From NCBI GenBank assembly GCA_947454715.1, contig CANGMZ010000029.1, positions 1-32,092 on the forward strand: a stretch of 32,092 bases of DNA, given 5' to 3'. This document shows, piece after piece, positions 7,573 through 17,693 of this stretch. The DNA is from Chitinophagaceae bacterium (GTDB lineage Bacteria > Bacteroidota > Bacteroidia > Chitinophagales > Chitinophagaceae). The notes beneath the pieces are model-generated. The model searched no databases and was not told the DNA's origin. It saw only the letters and a program-made list of their open reading frames with translations. Position numbers and translations under genes: made by a program. The number at the start of each line of letters is the position of its first letter. Positions within the stretch are counted from its first letter, which is position 1.

Positions 7573-9486
7573 ATGAAAAAATTATTTTTACTTTTATCAA
7601 TGAGCTCTATTGGCTTAGCGGCAAATGCGCAGTTTGTGTCGCGTAATGCTAGTCCTGTAATGCCAAATTTGAAGAAGACAGTTGATTTGTCAGGTCCTGT
7701 GTCTCTTACACACAAGCAAGCTGCAAGAACAACTGCAACTGCATTCTACACTCAGGCATTCGCAGGTAGCTTGCCAGGTACATGGTCTACAGGTGTTATC
7801 TCTGGTCCAGGAACATGGCATTACACTACAGTAGCGTCTACATCTGCTTACCATCTTGCTGCATTAGCGTCTACAACTGCTGCAAATGGTTGGATGATTT
7901 TTGATTCTGATTCATTGGGTACAGTAGGTGGTGCAACGCCAGCAGGTTATTTGCAGTCTGAAGCAATCAACTGTGCTGCTCACACTACAGTTCGTTTGAC
8001 ATTCCAGGAATTGTACAGAAAGTTCAATGACTCATGTTTTGTATGGGTAAGTACTTCTCCAACATTTGCTACACATACTGCTTATGCAGTAACTGCAAAT
8101 AACAGTCTTGCTGGTAACGTTAGCACTGCTAACCCACAGACAGTTCATATCAATATTTCTGCTACAGCTGCTAGTCAGCCAGCAGTTTACATCCGTTTCG
8201 TTTATTACGGTGCTGGTGGTGGTTCTTATTCTTGGAATATCGATGATATCAGCATTTCTGAATTGGATCCTCATGATGTAGATATTCACAAGTCTTTTGC
8301 ATGGAATCCACAGGCAACAGCTTATAGCTCTTCTATTTTTGCAACTCCGCTTGCTTTCGTAGATTCTATCTATCCAGTTGTGCTTGCTTCTAATCAGGGC
8401 GCAAACGCTGAAAATCCTTCAGTTAATGCTCAGATTTTCAACGGTACAACTTCTGTTTACACACAGACTCAGTCTTATGCACTTCCTGTAGGCGCACAAG
8501 ATTCTATCATTCAGTATGGTGGTTACAAGCCAACTGCAATCGGTACTTACGCTATGCCATTCAGTGCAACTGCTACTGGTGATGCAGATATGACAAATAA
8601 CGTAGATACTACATTCTTTGCTGTAACTGATACTACATGGATGGTGAATTCAGGTTCTATCTCTACTGCTTATTATTTGCACAGAGCAACTCCAGCATTG
8701 TCTTACATGAACGGTGCTCGTTTTGACGTGCCAACATCTTCTACAGGTGATACAGTATCTGGTTTCGGTGTTGCATTCTCTTCTTCTAGCGTACCTACAG
8801 GTGCTGGTCAGGTTGCAGTACAATTATACTCAGCTCAGCAGAGCTCTACTAACTGGACTTACGTTGGTACTTCAGTAGTAAAGGCTGTTACAGCAGGTGA
8901 TATCTCTACAAGTTCATCTACAGTTTGGGCTTATTTCCCAATTGATGCTGCGGCTTCAGGTGGTATTTCTCAGTTCATCTTGGCTCCTGGTACTACTTAT
9001 GCTGCTGTTGTTCAGACTAAGAACGTTACTACGGATCTTTTGATATTAGCTAGCAGTGTTCCAAATGCAACTCCATTTGCAGGTTACTTCGGTCAGTCAG
9101 ATTCTTCTTTGAACGATGGTGGTAATGCTACATTCGGTGCGAGCAGTGTTGCAACTGGTCTTACAAGTGTTCCATTGGTAAGAATGTACTTCGGTCCACG
9201 TTCTACAGTTGGTGTTAATGATGTTAATGCATCTGCAATAGCTACTGAAGCTACTCCTAACCCAGCTACTTCTGAGGTTAAGATTTCTTTCACTCAGGCT
9301 ACTGCTGCTAACACAGTAATCAATATTGTTAACACACTTGGTCAGGTAGTTGCTACTCAGACTGTAAGCGCATCAACTAACGGTTCTGCTACTTTCAACA
9401 CAGCTAACCTTGCTTCTGGTGTTTATTATTACACTGTAAATTCAAATGGTGGTCGTGCTACAGGTCGTGTAGTAGTTGCTCATTAA
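7573..9486 (+). CDS. Secreted T9SS type A sorting-domain protein (choice-of-anchor-like N-terminal domain), paralog A
   Basis: Signal MKKLFLLLSMSSIGLAANAQF; AFAGSLPGTWSTGVISGPGTWHY...SYSWNIDDISISELDPHDV; C-term ATPNPATSEVKISF...GQVVATQTV...LASGVYYYTVNSNGGRATGRVVVAH. Confidence 0.85.
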   Translation: MKKLFLLLSMSSIGLAANAQFVSRNASPVMPNLKKTVDLSGPVSLTHKQAARTTATAFYTQAFAGSLPGTWSTGVISGPGTWHYTTVASTSAYHLAALASTTAANGWMIFDSDSLGTVGGATPAGYLQSEAINCAAHTTVRLTFQELYRKFNDSCFVWVSTSPTFATHTAYAVTANNSLAGNVSTANPQTVHINISATAASQPAVYIRFVYYGAGGGSYSWNIDDISISELDPHDVDIHKSFAWNPQATAYSSSIFATPLAFVDSIYPVVLASNQGANAENPSVNAQIFNGTTSVYTQTQSYALPVGAQDSIIQYGGYKPTAIGTYAMPFSATATGDADMTNNVDTTFFAVTDTTWMVNSGSISTAYYLHRATPALSYMNGARFDVPTSSTGDTVSGFGVAFSSSSVPTGAGQVAVQLYSAQQSSTNWTYVGTSVVKAVTAGDISTSSSTVWAYFPIDAAASGGISQFILAPGTTYAAVVQTKNVTTDLLILASSVPNATPFAGYFGQSDSSLNDGGNATFGASSVATGLTSVPLVRMYFGPRSTVGVNDVNASAIATEATPNPATSEVKISFTQATAANTVINIVNTLGQVVATQTVSASTNGSATFNTANLASGVYYYTVNSNGGRATGRVVVAH

Positions 9487-9507
9487 TTGTATAAATAGTT
9501 TTATTGA

Positions 9508-9540
9508 AATGGCATCCCTTTAGGGGTGCCATTTTTTTTT
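9508..9540 (+). terminator. Intrinsic terminator AATGGCATCCC-TTTA-GGGGTGCCATTTTTTTTT
   Basis: 11-bp stem (one T·G wobble) with long T-run right after paralog A. Confidence 0.9.
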
Positions 9541-9629
9541 ATAAAAAAAAGATCAAATAACAGTGGGATATTTAAATAATTCATAACTTTAGAACAATAA
9601 ATTTTTCTCTTATCCTAAAATCAAAAGCA

Positions 9630-11561
9630 ATGAAGAAATTATTTTTGCTCCTGACTATTTCCTCTATCGGTCTGTCGGCGAATGCACAGTTCGCACAACG
9701 GAAAGCATCACCAATCGCTCCTAACACCAAGAGGACAGTAAATTTGTTTGTTCCACTAGAGAACGAAGCAAAGCATACCGCAGCAAGAACAACTGCTACG
9801 GCATTTTATACACAGACATTTGCCGGCGGTTTACCGGGTACATGGTCTACCGGTATTATTTCGGGCTTGGGTACATGGCGCTATGCTACTGCTGCCGCAA
9901 CATCAACTTACACTTTGGGTGCGTTGAACTCAACAACTGCATCAAATGGCTGGATGTTGTTTAATGCAGACTCTTTGAGCACTGCCGGAGGTCCTACTTC
10001 GGTACCTTCAGGCTATCTTCAATCTGAATCAATCAACTGTAGTGCACATACTACTGTTCGTCTTAATTTTCAGGAATTATACAGAAAATTCTATGATTCT
10101 TGTGTTGTTTGGGTGAGCACTACTCCTACTTTTACTTCATACACTCGTTATAGCATTGGTGTTAATGACGCACTTAGCGTAAATACTTCAACTGCTAATC
10201 CGCAGACTGTACATGTAAATATATCTTCTGCTGCGGCAAGTCAAGCTTCAGTTTATATCCGTTTCATCTATTATGGTCATGCGGGTGGTTCATATTCATG
10301 GATGATTGATGATGTTAATCTTTCTGAGCTTGATCCTCATGATGTAAGCGTTAGTTCTTCTTTCCTTTATCAGCCGGAAGCAACAGCGTACAATTCAACA
10401 ATATTCTCTACTCCGTTAGAATTTGTTGATACGGTGTATCCTGTTACGTTTCTTTCTAACCTTGGTTCAAGTGTAGAAACTAACGTTGCGGTAGGTGCTC
10501 AGATATACAATGGTGCAACTTCTGTTTATACACAGACAACTACTTACCCTAGTTTGCCGGTAAATGCATTAGATACATTGATTCAGTTTGCTGCAGGTTA
10601 TAAGCCAACAGCAATAGGTACTTACGCAGCACCAATGGGTACTACAGTTACAGGTGATGCTGATCTTACAAATAATGTAGATACAGTGAAATTCAGCGTA
10701 ACTGATACTACATGGATGGTAAATCAGGGTACAATTAAAGGAGGTCTTTATATTCACAGAGCAAGCCCAGCATTGTCTTACATGCAAGGTGCACGTTTTG
10801 ATGTTCCGTCTTCTGCTACAGCTGATACTGTTTCCGGTTTCGGTGTAGCTTTCAATTCTTTGAGTGCAGCTACCGGTACAGGTGAAGTTACTGTACAGTT
10901 GTATTCAGCTCAGCAGAGCTCTACTAACTGGACTTATGTTGGTACTTCAGTTATCAAACATCTTACTGCTGCTGATATCTCTACAAGTACATCTACAGTT
11001 TGGGCATATTTCCCAATTGATGCCGCTGCTTCCGGTGGTATTTCTCAGTTCATTTTGACTCCGGGAACTACTTATGCTGCGGTTGTTCAGATAAAGAATG
11101 TAACTACTGATCTTATCGTATTGGCTACAAGTGCGCCAAATGCAACTGGTTATTCTGGTTATTTCGGTCAGTCAGATTCTTCTCTTAACGATGGTGGTAA
11201 TGCAACATTTGGTGCAAGTAATGTAGCAACAGGTGGTTCTACTGTTCCATTGGTAAGAATGTATTTCGGTCCACGTTCTTTAGTGGGTGTTAACGATGTT
11301 AATAAGTCATTGTTGTCTACTCAGGCATTGCCTAACCCAGCTTCTACTGAAGTTAAAATCAATTTCACTCAGGCTGCTCCAGTTGATGCAACTGTAACTA
11401 TCACAAACATGGTAGGTCAGGTTGTAGCGTCTCAGACAGTAAGTGCAACAACTAATGGCTCTGCAACATTTAACACAGCGCATCTGGCTTCAGGTATGTA
11501 TCTGTATAATGTAATAGCTAATGGCGAGCGCACTACAGGTCGTTTGACTATTGCTCATTAA
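9630..11561 (+). CDS. Secreted T9SS type A sorting-domain protein, paralog B of 7573..9486
   Basis: Colinear full-length similarity to paralog A, including signal MKKLFLLLTISSIGLSANAQF and CTD ALPNPASTEVKINF...GQVVASQTV...LASGMYLYNVIANGERTTGRLTIAH. Confidence 0.85.
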   Translation: MKKLFLLLTISSIGLSANAQFAQRKASPIAPNTKRTVNLFVPLENEAKHTAARTTATAFYTQTFAGGLPGTWSTGIISGLGTWRYATAAATSTYTLGALNSTTASNGWMLFNADSLSTAGGPTSVPSGYLQSESINCSAHTTVRLNFQELYRKFYDSCVVWVSTTPTFTSYTRYSIGVNDALSVNTSTANPQTVHVNISSAAASQASVYIRFIYYGHAGGSYSWMIDDVNLSELDPHDVSVSSSFLYQPEATAYNSTIFSTPLEFVDTVYPVTFLSNLGSSVETNVAVGAQIYNGATSVYTQTTTYPSLPVNALDTLIQFAAGYKPTAIGTYAAPMGTTVTGDADLTNNVDTVKFSVTDTTWMVNQGTIKGGLYIHRASPALSYMQGARFDVPSSATADTVSGFGVAFNSLSAATGTGEVTVQLYSAQQSSTNWTYVGTSVIKHLTAADISTSTSTVWAYFPIDAAASGGISQFILTPGTTYAAVVQIKNVTTDLIVLATSAPNATGYSGYFGQSDSSLNDGGNATFGASNVATGGSTVPLVRMYFGPRSLVGVNDVNKSLLSTQALPNPASTEVKINFTQAAPVDATVTITNMVGQVVASQTVSATTNGSATFNTAHLASGMYLYNVIANGERTTGRLTIAH

Positions 11562-11579
11562 TATTAATAATACTTTTTC

Positions 11580-11620
11580 AACGGGGTGCTTCTCAAAAGA
11601 GGCACCCCGTTTTGTTTTAT
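11580..11620 (+). terminator. Intrinsic terminator AACGGGGTGC...GCACCCCGTTTTGTTTT
   Basis: 10-bp outer stem (11580-11589/11602-11611), small inner CTC/GAG stem, T-rich tail. Confidence 0.9.
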
Positions 11621-11881
11621 GAGAATAATTAAGCGTTTGTAGCGTTAATAAACAGTGCATCTATCTATTGATATACAAGTTTAAAGGGGGATGAAATATA
11701 TTTTGTAATAGATTTGATGTAGAGTGGCTAAGTAACAGATAGTTGTATAGTGTATTTATATATTGGTATTTTTTATTGGAAATGAGGGCGATTTTTGTTT
11801 GCGTGTTTACTTTTTGGAAACAATATTCTATTATTGCAAAAGCATGTCCCTGTTTGTGGTGTGCAAAATGAAAGATTAATA

Positions 11882-14242
11882 ATGGCAAAAAACCTGTTGA
11901 TAGTTGAGTCTCCTGCAAAAGCGAAGACAATTGAGAAGATTTTGGGTGCTGACTTTGAGGTGAAGTCTTGTTATGGTCATATCCGTGATTTGGAGAAAGA
12001 TAACATGGGTATTGATATTAAGAACGGGTATAAGCCCAAGTATATAATATCTGAAGATAAAGAGAAGGTGGTAAAGGAGTTGAGGTCATTGGCTAAAAAA
12101 TCTGGTGAAGTTTGGTTAGCAACGGATGAGGACCGTGAGGGGGAAGCTATATCATGGCATTTGTGCGAAGTATTGAACCTTGATCCTGTTACTACAAAGC
12201 GCATTGTATTTCATGAGATTACAAAGCCTGCAATTCTTAAGGCGGTAAGTAAGCCACGTACGGTAAATATGGATCTGGTTAATGCACAACAAGCACGCAG
12301 AATTCTTGATCGTATTGTTGGATTTGAGTTGTCGCCGGTATTGTGGCGCAAGATGAGTATGCGCAATAATCTTTCTGCAGGTAGAGTACAATCTGTAGCT
12401 GTAAGGATAATTGTAGAAAGAGAAAGAGAGATTACACGTTTCCAATCACAGAGCAGCTTTAAAGTAGAAGCTATTTTTAGTGCAGCGGATATAAATAATA
12501 AGAAAGTCAATTTCAAGGCTGATGGTCCTGATAAGATGCGTGATGCCAAGGATGCCAAAACATACCTTGACAAGTGTATAGGAGCCACTTATGCTGTGAA
12601 AGATGTGCAGGTTAAGCCAGGTAAAAAGTCACCATCAGCACCGTTTACTACATCTACGTTGCAGCAAGAGGCTAGTCGTAAGTTGGGTTATTCTGTATCA
12701 AAAACAATGTTGCTGGCACAGAAGCTATATGAAAATGGACATATTACCTATATGCGTACGGATTCGGTGAACTTGTCTGATACTGCAATAGATGCTGCAC
12801 GTGCTGCCATTACAGCTCAGTATGGAGAAAAGTATTTCCAGCAACGTATTTTTAAGAATAAGAACGAATCAGCACAAGAGGCACACGAAGCAATACGCCC
12901 GACAGATATGAACGTGACTACAGCCGGAGATGCTGATACTCACAGATTATATGAACTGATCTGGAAACGTACAATGGCTAGCCAAATGGCAGATGCTGTA
13001 TTAGAACGTACAATTGCTAAAATTAATGTTTCTGCTCACCCCGATGCCCTAACCGCAACCGGAGAGGTAATCAGATTTGACGGGTTTCTGAAAGTTTATA
13101 CTGAAGGAAAAGACGAAGAAGATGGTGAAGAAGAAACAGAAGGCTTGTTGCCTCCATTGGTTGCAGGTCAGGTTCTTGATATGCAACGCATGGTAGCAAC
13201 TGAAAGATTTACTCGCCCGTTGCCAAGATATACTGAAGCCTCATTAGTAAAGAAGCTAGAAGAATTAGGTATTGGTCGTCCGTCTACTTATGCGCCAACA
13301 ATTAGTACTATCCTTACCAGAGGATATGTAGAAAAGAGAGATAAAGAAGGTACAAAACGTAATTATCAAATACTTACCCTACAGAATGATACTGTAACCG
13401 AAAAGGTGGATAATGAAAATGTAGGTGCAGAGAAAAGTAAATTATTCCCTACAGATTTGGGAATGGTGGTCAGTGACTTCCTCAAAGAGCATTTTGAGCG
13501 AGTTATGGATTATGACTTTACTGCAAAGATTGAGGCCGAATTTGATAGTATTGCACAGGGTAAGCAGAAGTGGAATAGCATGATAGATGCTTTCTACCAT
13601 CCCTTTCATGAGAATGTAGAGCATACTATTGAAACTGCAGGTAGAGCAAAGGGAGAACGTGAATTGGGAATAGACCCTGTAAGCGGCAAACCTGTATTCG
13701 CCAGGTTAGGCCGTTTTGGGCCAATGGTGCAAATAGGTGTCTCTGCGCCGGCAGGTGCTCCTGAAACGGAAGAAAAGCCAAAATTTGCCAAGTTAAGGAC
13801 CAACCAGAGCATAGAGACCATTACTATGGAAGAGGCTATGGAGCTTTTCAGGCTACCAAGAAACCTCGGACAGTTTGAAGATGAAGATATTATAGTAAAT
13901 ATTGGTCGTTTTGGTCCTTATGCACAACATGCCGGACAGTTCTATTCTTTGAAGAAAGAAATGGATCCTTACACGGTAGATTCCAGAGAAGTAGTTCCAT
14001 TGATAGAAGAAAAACGTAAGGCTAAAGCAGAAAGCGAGATAAAAGTATTTGAAAAGGAAAAAATCCGCATTCTGAAAGGTCCTTATGGTCCGTACATAAA
14101 GCAAGGGTTGCGCAACTTTAAGATTCCGAAGGAGCGTGCAGAGCAGGCAGCTACATTTACTATAGAAGACGTAAAAGCCATAATAGAAGACGTAAAAGCA
14201 AATCCGCCTAAAAAGGTAGCGGCACGTAAAAAGGCTAAATAA
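11882..14242 (+). CDS. topA: DNA topoisomerase I (type IA)
   Basis: MAKNLLIVESPAKAKTIEKILG...TDEDREGEAISWHL...NNLSAGRVQSVAVRIIVEREREI...ITYMRTDSVNLSD...ELGIGRPSTYAPTISTI...; start set to ATG at 11882. Confidence 0.98.
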   Translation: MAKNLLIVESPAKAKTIEKILGADFEVKSCYGHIRDLEKDNMGIDIKNGYKPKYIISEDKEKVVKELRSLAKKSGEVWLATDEDREGEAISWHLCEVLNLDPVTTKRIVFHEITKPAILKAVSKPRTVNMDLVNAQQARRILDRIVGFELSPVLWRKMSMRNNLSAGRVQSVAVRIIVEREREITRFQSQSSFKVEAIFSAADINNKKVNFKADGPDKMRDAKDAKTYLDKCIGATYAVKDVQVKPGKKSPSAPFTTSTLQQEASRKLGYSVSKTMLLAQKLYENGHITYMRTDSVNLSDTAIDAARAAITAQYGEKYFQQRIFKNKNESAQEAHEAIRPTDMNVTTAGDADTHRLYELIWKRTMASQMADAVLERTIAKINVSAHPDALTATGEVIRFDGFLKVYTEGKDEEDGEEETEGLLPPLVAGQVLDMQRMVATERFTRPLPRYTEASLVKKLEELGIGRPSTYAPTISTILTRGYVEKRDKEGTKRNYQILTLQNDTVTEKVDNENVGAEKSKLFPTDLGMVVSDFLKEHFERVMDYDFTAKIEAEFDSIAQGKQKWNSMIDAFYHPFHENVEHTIETAGRAKGERELGIDPVSGKPVFARLGRFGPMVQIGVSAPAGAPETEEKPKFAKLRTNQSIETITMEEAMELFRLPRNLGQFEDEDIIVNIGRFGPYAQHAGQFYSLKKEMDPYTVDSREVVPLIEEKRKAKAESEIKVFEKEKIRILKGPYGPYIKQGLRNFKIPKERAEQAATFTIEDVKAIIEDVKANPPKKVAARKKAK

Positions 14243-14284
14243 TATTTTGATAAGGTTTATTTGAGCAGTGAGGGACAGTCAGGT

Positions 14285-15175
14285 ATGCAGTTAAATAAAG
14301 AAGTCAAGGCACTCCTTACATTAATAGACGACCCCGATGATGAGGTGTATGATACTGTAGTTTCTAAATTAATGAACTACGGTAGCGAAATCATACCCTC
14401 GCTGGAGCAGTTGTGGGAGGTAACCGTGGACACTGCTGTTCAGGAACGGATAGAATCATTGATTCACCGGGTTCAGTTTCAGGATTTGCAGCAGGAATTT
14501 TCTGAGTGGAGCAGATCTGAGCAACCTGAATTACTGCGTGGTGCAATACTTGTTGCTCGGTATCAATACCCTCAACTTAATGTGTCTGCTGTGCTGACGC
14601 AGTTTGATAAAATAAGAAGGAATGTGTGGCTGGAGTTGAACAACTATCTGGCACCATTGGAACAGGTAAATGTGTTTAACAGCATTCTTTATAATTTTTA
14701 CAAATTACAAGGACACGAACTTTCTGAACGCGACCCCAACCATTTTTTCATAAACAAGGTAATGGAGAGCCGGCAAGGGAACAGCTACTCTATAGGTATC
14801 CTGTATCTTGCTCTTTGTGAATTACTGGATATCCCCATTTTTGCTATCGATGTGCCGCGTCAATTCATTTTTGCATATATCTACATGCATCCTGATTTGT
14901 TTGGCTCAGAAGACGATGTTTTCCCGCATCATAAGGTTCAGTTCTTCATAGACCCTCTGGGAGGTAATATATATTCTCAAGGCGATGTTGATGCCTATTT
15001 ACGCAAGATAAACGCCACTGACAGGGAGCTATACATGAACCCGATAATGAATAAGATTATTATCAGGAAAATGATAGAAGAATTATGCCTGTGCTACAGA
15101 TACCTAAAAGATGATGCAAAAGCAGATGATATGCAACAGTTAATGCGTTTGCTAATAGACACAGAGCAAGAGTAA
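14285..15175 (+). CDS. SirB1-like transglutaminase-fold protein
   Basis: MQLNKEVKALLTLIDDPDDEVYDTV... and FFINKVMESRQGNSYSIGILYLALCELLDIPIFAIDVPRQFIFAYI match the SirB1/transglutaminase-like family. Confidence 0.8.
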   Translation: MQLNKEVKALLTLIDDPDDEVYDTVVSKLMNYGSEIIPSLEQLWEVTVDTAVQERIESLIHRVQFQDLQQEFSEWSRSEQPELLRGAILVARYQYPQLNVSAVLTQFDKIRRNVWLELNNYLAPLEQVNVFNSILYNFYKLQGHELSERDPNHFFINKVMESRQGNSYSIGILYLALCELLDIPIFAIDVPRQFIFAYIYMHPDLFGSEDDVFPHHKVQFFIDPLGGNIYSQGDVDAYLRKINATDRELYMNPIMNKIIIRKMIEELCLCYRYLKDDAKADDMQQLMRLLIDTEQE

Positions 15176-15197
15176 AGCTGCAACTACATAGGTATGC

Positions 15198-16352
15198 TTA
15201 TTTCTCGTTCTTGTCTTCTGTGGTGTTTATAGTTATTTCCTCATTTGTATCGTCAATGCTTTTTAATTCATCAAGCGCAATTTTGTGTTTGGGTGTTTTA
15301 CTATGTTCATCAACACCAATGAGGATAGCCCATGCTTCAAGACCTTCTACTCGTTCGCATATAAGCTTAATTATGCCAACGATTGGTATAAAGAGAAACA
15401 TCCCAGGAACACCCCATACATATTCTCCTACAATTACTGCCAATACGGTAATGAATGGATTCATTTTAACTCGTGCACCTACGATTCTGGGCATAAGTAC
15501 GTTTGAGTCGATAATATGTAAAACAAGCATACCTATACCGGCTTCTACTGCCAAATTCCAACTGCTGTTAGCAAAGGTGACCAACATAATAAGACCGGTA
15601 GCACTGTAGATACCCAGGTAAGGGATAATATTCAAAACCGCTGCAACAACACCCAAAAGAACAGCATACTGTACGCCGAGTATTAATAACATTGACGTAT
15701 TGGCAATGCCCATGATTACCATTTCTATCAATAGCCCTGCTACGTAGCTGTTAATCATACTTTTTGTTTCTGTTATTACCTCAGTAACTTTTTGTTCATG
15801 TTCTTTGCTGAATAAGCTGATTACAAACTTCATAAGTAGTCTTCGGTGAAAGAGCATGAAGAATGCAAAGATGAAGATGAAAACAATAAGCAGAAGTATG
15901 CTGGTAATTGATACAAATACGTTGCTGACTGATTTGGCTACTGATTCAACTACACTTGATGCTGATTTGTTGATATAATCGTTTTGTTGTGCTGCATTAA
16001 TGTGCATTTTATAAGACAACCAATGATGCAGATCGTTATATATATGCTCAAACCTAAGTTTCATATTAGGGAAGTCATCTGCAAAGCTTGCAAATTGTAT
16101 AGACAGAAAATATATAAATGTGGTAAGCGCAGTTACAAATAGCAGAAGGCATAATAGCGCAGACAAAGATCTACCCAATTTCATTTTTTGTTCAAAAAAA
16201 CGATTAAGAGGGTATAAGAGTATGGCTGTTAGTAAACCGAAAACCAAGGGAATAAATATGCCACTACCTTGTTCTAGTAACAAGATAATTAGTACTAGGG
16301 AGAGCAGTGTGAGTGCTAACCTTGCATAAAAAGGTAGTTTTACGGTGTCCAT
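15198..16352 (-). CDS. AI-2E (YdiK/PerM-like) family transporter
   Basis: Multi-TM protein; GVVAAVLNIIPYLGIYSA...LHIIDSNVLMPRIVGARVKMNPFITVLAVIVGEYVWGVPGMFLFIPIVGIIKLI is the family signature. Confidence 0.9.
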   Translation of the reverse strand: MDTVKLPFYARLALTLLSLVLIILLLEQGSGIFIPLVFGLLTAILLYPLNRFFEQKMKLGRSLSALLCLLLFVTALTTFIYFLSIQFASFADDFPNMKLRFEHIYNDLHHWLSYKMHINAAQQNDYINKSASSVVESVAKSVSNVFVSITSILLLIVFIFIFAFFMLFHRRLLMKFVISLFSKEHEQKVTEVITETKSMINSYVAGLLIEMVIMGIANTSMLLILGVQYAVLLGVVAAVLNIIPYLGIYSATGLIMLVTFANSSWNLAVEAGIGMLVLHIIDSNVLMPRIVGARVKMNPFITVLAVIVGEYVWGVPGMFLFIPIVGIIKLICERVEGLEAWAILIGVDEHSKTPKHKIALDELKSIDDTNEEITINTTEDKNEK

Positions 16353-16511
16353 GTGTGTTGGTATATATTCAAATGTAGAAATTCCGTGCCAAATAAGGTT
16401 AAGGCTTGTCTTTGAGTTAGGAATTATCTTTTAGTAGCTTTAATTAGTGGGGAGGTAACACGTTGATGTTAGCTGTTTTTTTCTTATTTTGTGGCTATTA
16501 TTCCTCATTCA

Positions 16512-17126
16512 ATGCTCGAAAAACAATTTAGTAAAAAACTGGTAGAAGCCGGCTGCGATGAAGCGGGTAGGGGATGTCTTGCGGGGCCTGTCTTTGCTGC
16601 TGCTGTAATTTTGCCTAAAAATTTCTATCATCCGTTGTTGAATGATAGTAAGCAAGTTTCAGAAGCAGATAGGAATGTTTTAAGGCCAATAATAGAAGAT
16701 CAAGCTATTGCTTGGGCAGTGTCTATGTTAGATAATGATGAAATAGACCGAATTAATATTTTAAAGGCTTCTTTTAAGGCAATGCACCTGGCTATAGATA
16801 AATTGTCTTGCAGGCCGGAGTTGTTACTTATTGATGGGCATATTTTTCCTCCGTACATGGGTATTGTGCATAAATGTATAATAGGTGGCGACGCCAAGTA
16901 TGCTTCCATAGCCGCCGCAAGTATTTTGGCAAAGACATACAGAGATGAGTACATGTACAAGATGCATGAACAGTATCCGCAATATGGTTGGAATGGCAAT
17001 AAAGGATACGCTACGAAGGATCACAGAGCTCAGATAAGAGCACACGGAATATCTCCGCTTCACCGTAAAACATTTGGTATTTGTAAAGACTATGTAATTG
17101 ATGCAGGTAGTGCCAGTAAACAATAA
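16512..17126 (+). CDS. rnhB: Ribonuclease HII
   Basis: [24 protein letters not shown]...[10 protein letters not shown]...LLIDGHIFP...[19 protein letters not shown]...[27 protein letters not shown] at 16512 preferred over the GTG at 16491. Confidence 0.97.
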   Translation: MLEKQFSKKLVEAGCDEAGRGCLAGPVFAAAVILPKNFYHPLLNDSKQVSEADRNVLRPIIEDQAIAWAVSMLDNDEIDRINILKASFKAMHLAIDKLSCRPELLLIDGHIFPPYMGIVHKCIIGGDAKYASIAAASILAKTYRDEYMYKMHEQYPQYGWNGNKGYATKDHRAQIRAHGISPLHRKTFGICKDYVIDAGSASKQ

Positions 17127-17159
17127 AGCTTCACTACAGTAGTGAAGCTTTATTGTTTA
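17117..17159. terminator. Perfect bidirectional terminator hairpin between convergent rnhB and DUF1573 gene
   Basis: TAAACAATAAAGCTTCACTA-CAG-TAGTGAAGCTTTATTGTTTA, 20-bp perfect stem, 3-nt loop; rnhB stop codon (17124-17126) lies in the 5' arm. Confidence 0.9.
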
Positions 17160-17176
17160 TTATATGTCACTTTAAA

Positions 17177-17659
17177 TTAGTGAGTTGCTGGAGTTGTTGC
17201 TGGAGCTGCTTCAACCGGTTTTGGTTTTACAGTTCCTCTGATGTGAAGAACAGTAGATTTTTCTTGAGCATCAGAAGTAATAGTAACTTCTTTGCTGATA
17301 GGGCCTGGGCGGTGGTCAGTATTGTATGTTACATGTATAACACCTTTATGCTTAGGCAAAATAGGTTCGTGAGGCCATTTTGGCACAGTGCAACCGCATG
17401 AGCCATGAGCTTCAGTAATAATGATTGGCTTCTTACCTACATTCTTGAATTCAAAATCATACTCAGCAGTAGGACCTTCCGGAACTTCACCGTAGTTATG
17501 TGTATTATCTTTATCCACGAATTTGAAGATACCAGCATCAGGATCTTTTTCCGGAGTAGCAGGTGTAGCTGCAGGAGCAGGATTAACCTTTTTGTCTTGT
17601 GCTTTAACAACTACAGTGCTTAAAGAAAGACAGAATAACGTAATGAATACTTTTTTCAT
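17177..17659 (-). CDS. DUF1573 domain-containing secreted protein (paralog 1)
   Basis: Signal MKKVFITLFCLSLSTVVVKAQ; HNYGEVPEGPTAEYDFEFKNVGKKPIIITEAHGSCGCTVPKWPHEPILPKHKGVIHVTYNT. Confidence 0.9.
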   Translation of the reverse strand: MKKVFITLFCLSLSTVVVKAQDKKVNPAPAATPATPEKDPDAGIFKFVDKDNTHNYGEVPEGPTAEYDFEFKNVGKKPIIITEAHGSCGCTVPKWPHEPILPKHKGVIHVTYNTDHRPGPISKEVTITSDAQEKSTVLHIRGTVKPKPVEAAPATTPATH

Positions 17660-17693
17660 TGTTTTTTTGTTGAGTGGTTTTGAATTGTTTTGA

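Noticed and set aside
12211-12588. Long minus-strand ORFs inside topA (also 11977, 12152, 13442, 13606, 13853)
   Set aside because: Antisense shadows of a confidently identified conserved gene; no domain resemblance.
15176-15197. Missing terminator between convergent SirB1-like and AI-2E genes
   Set aside because: Only 22 bp separate the stops and no hairpin is visible, but termination may occur inside the opposing gene; not informative without RNA data.
15211-15609. 132-aa plus-strand ORF opposite the AI-2E transporter
   Set aside because: Antisense to a conserved transporter; no independent evidence such as promoter or family match.
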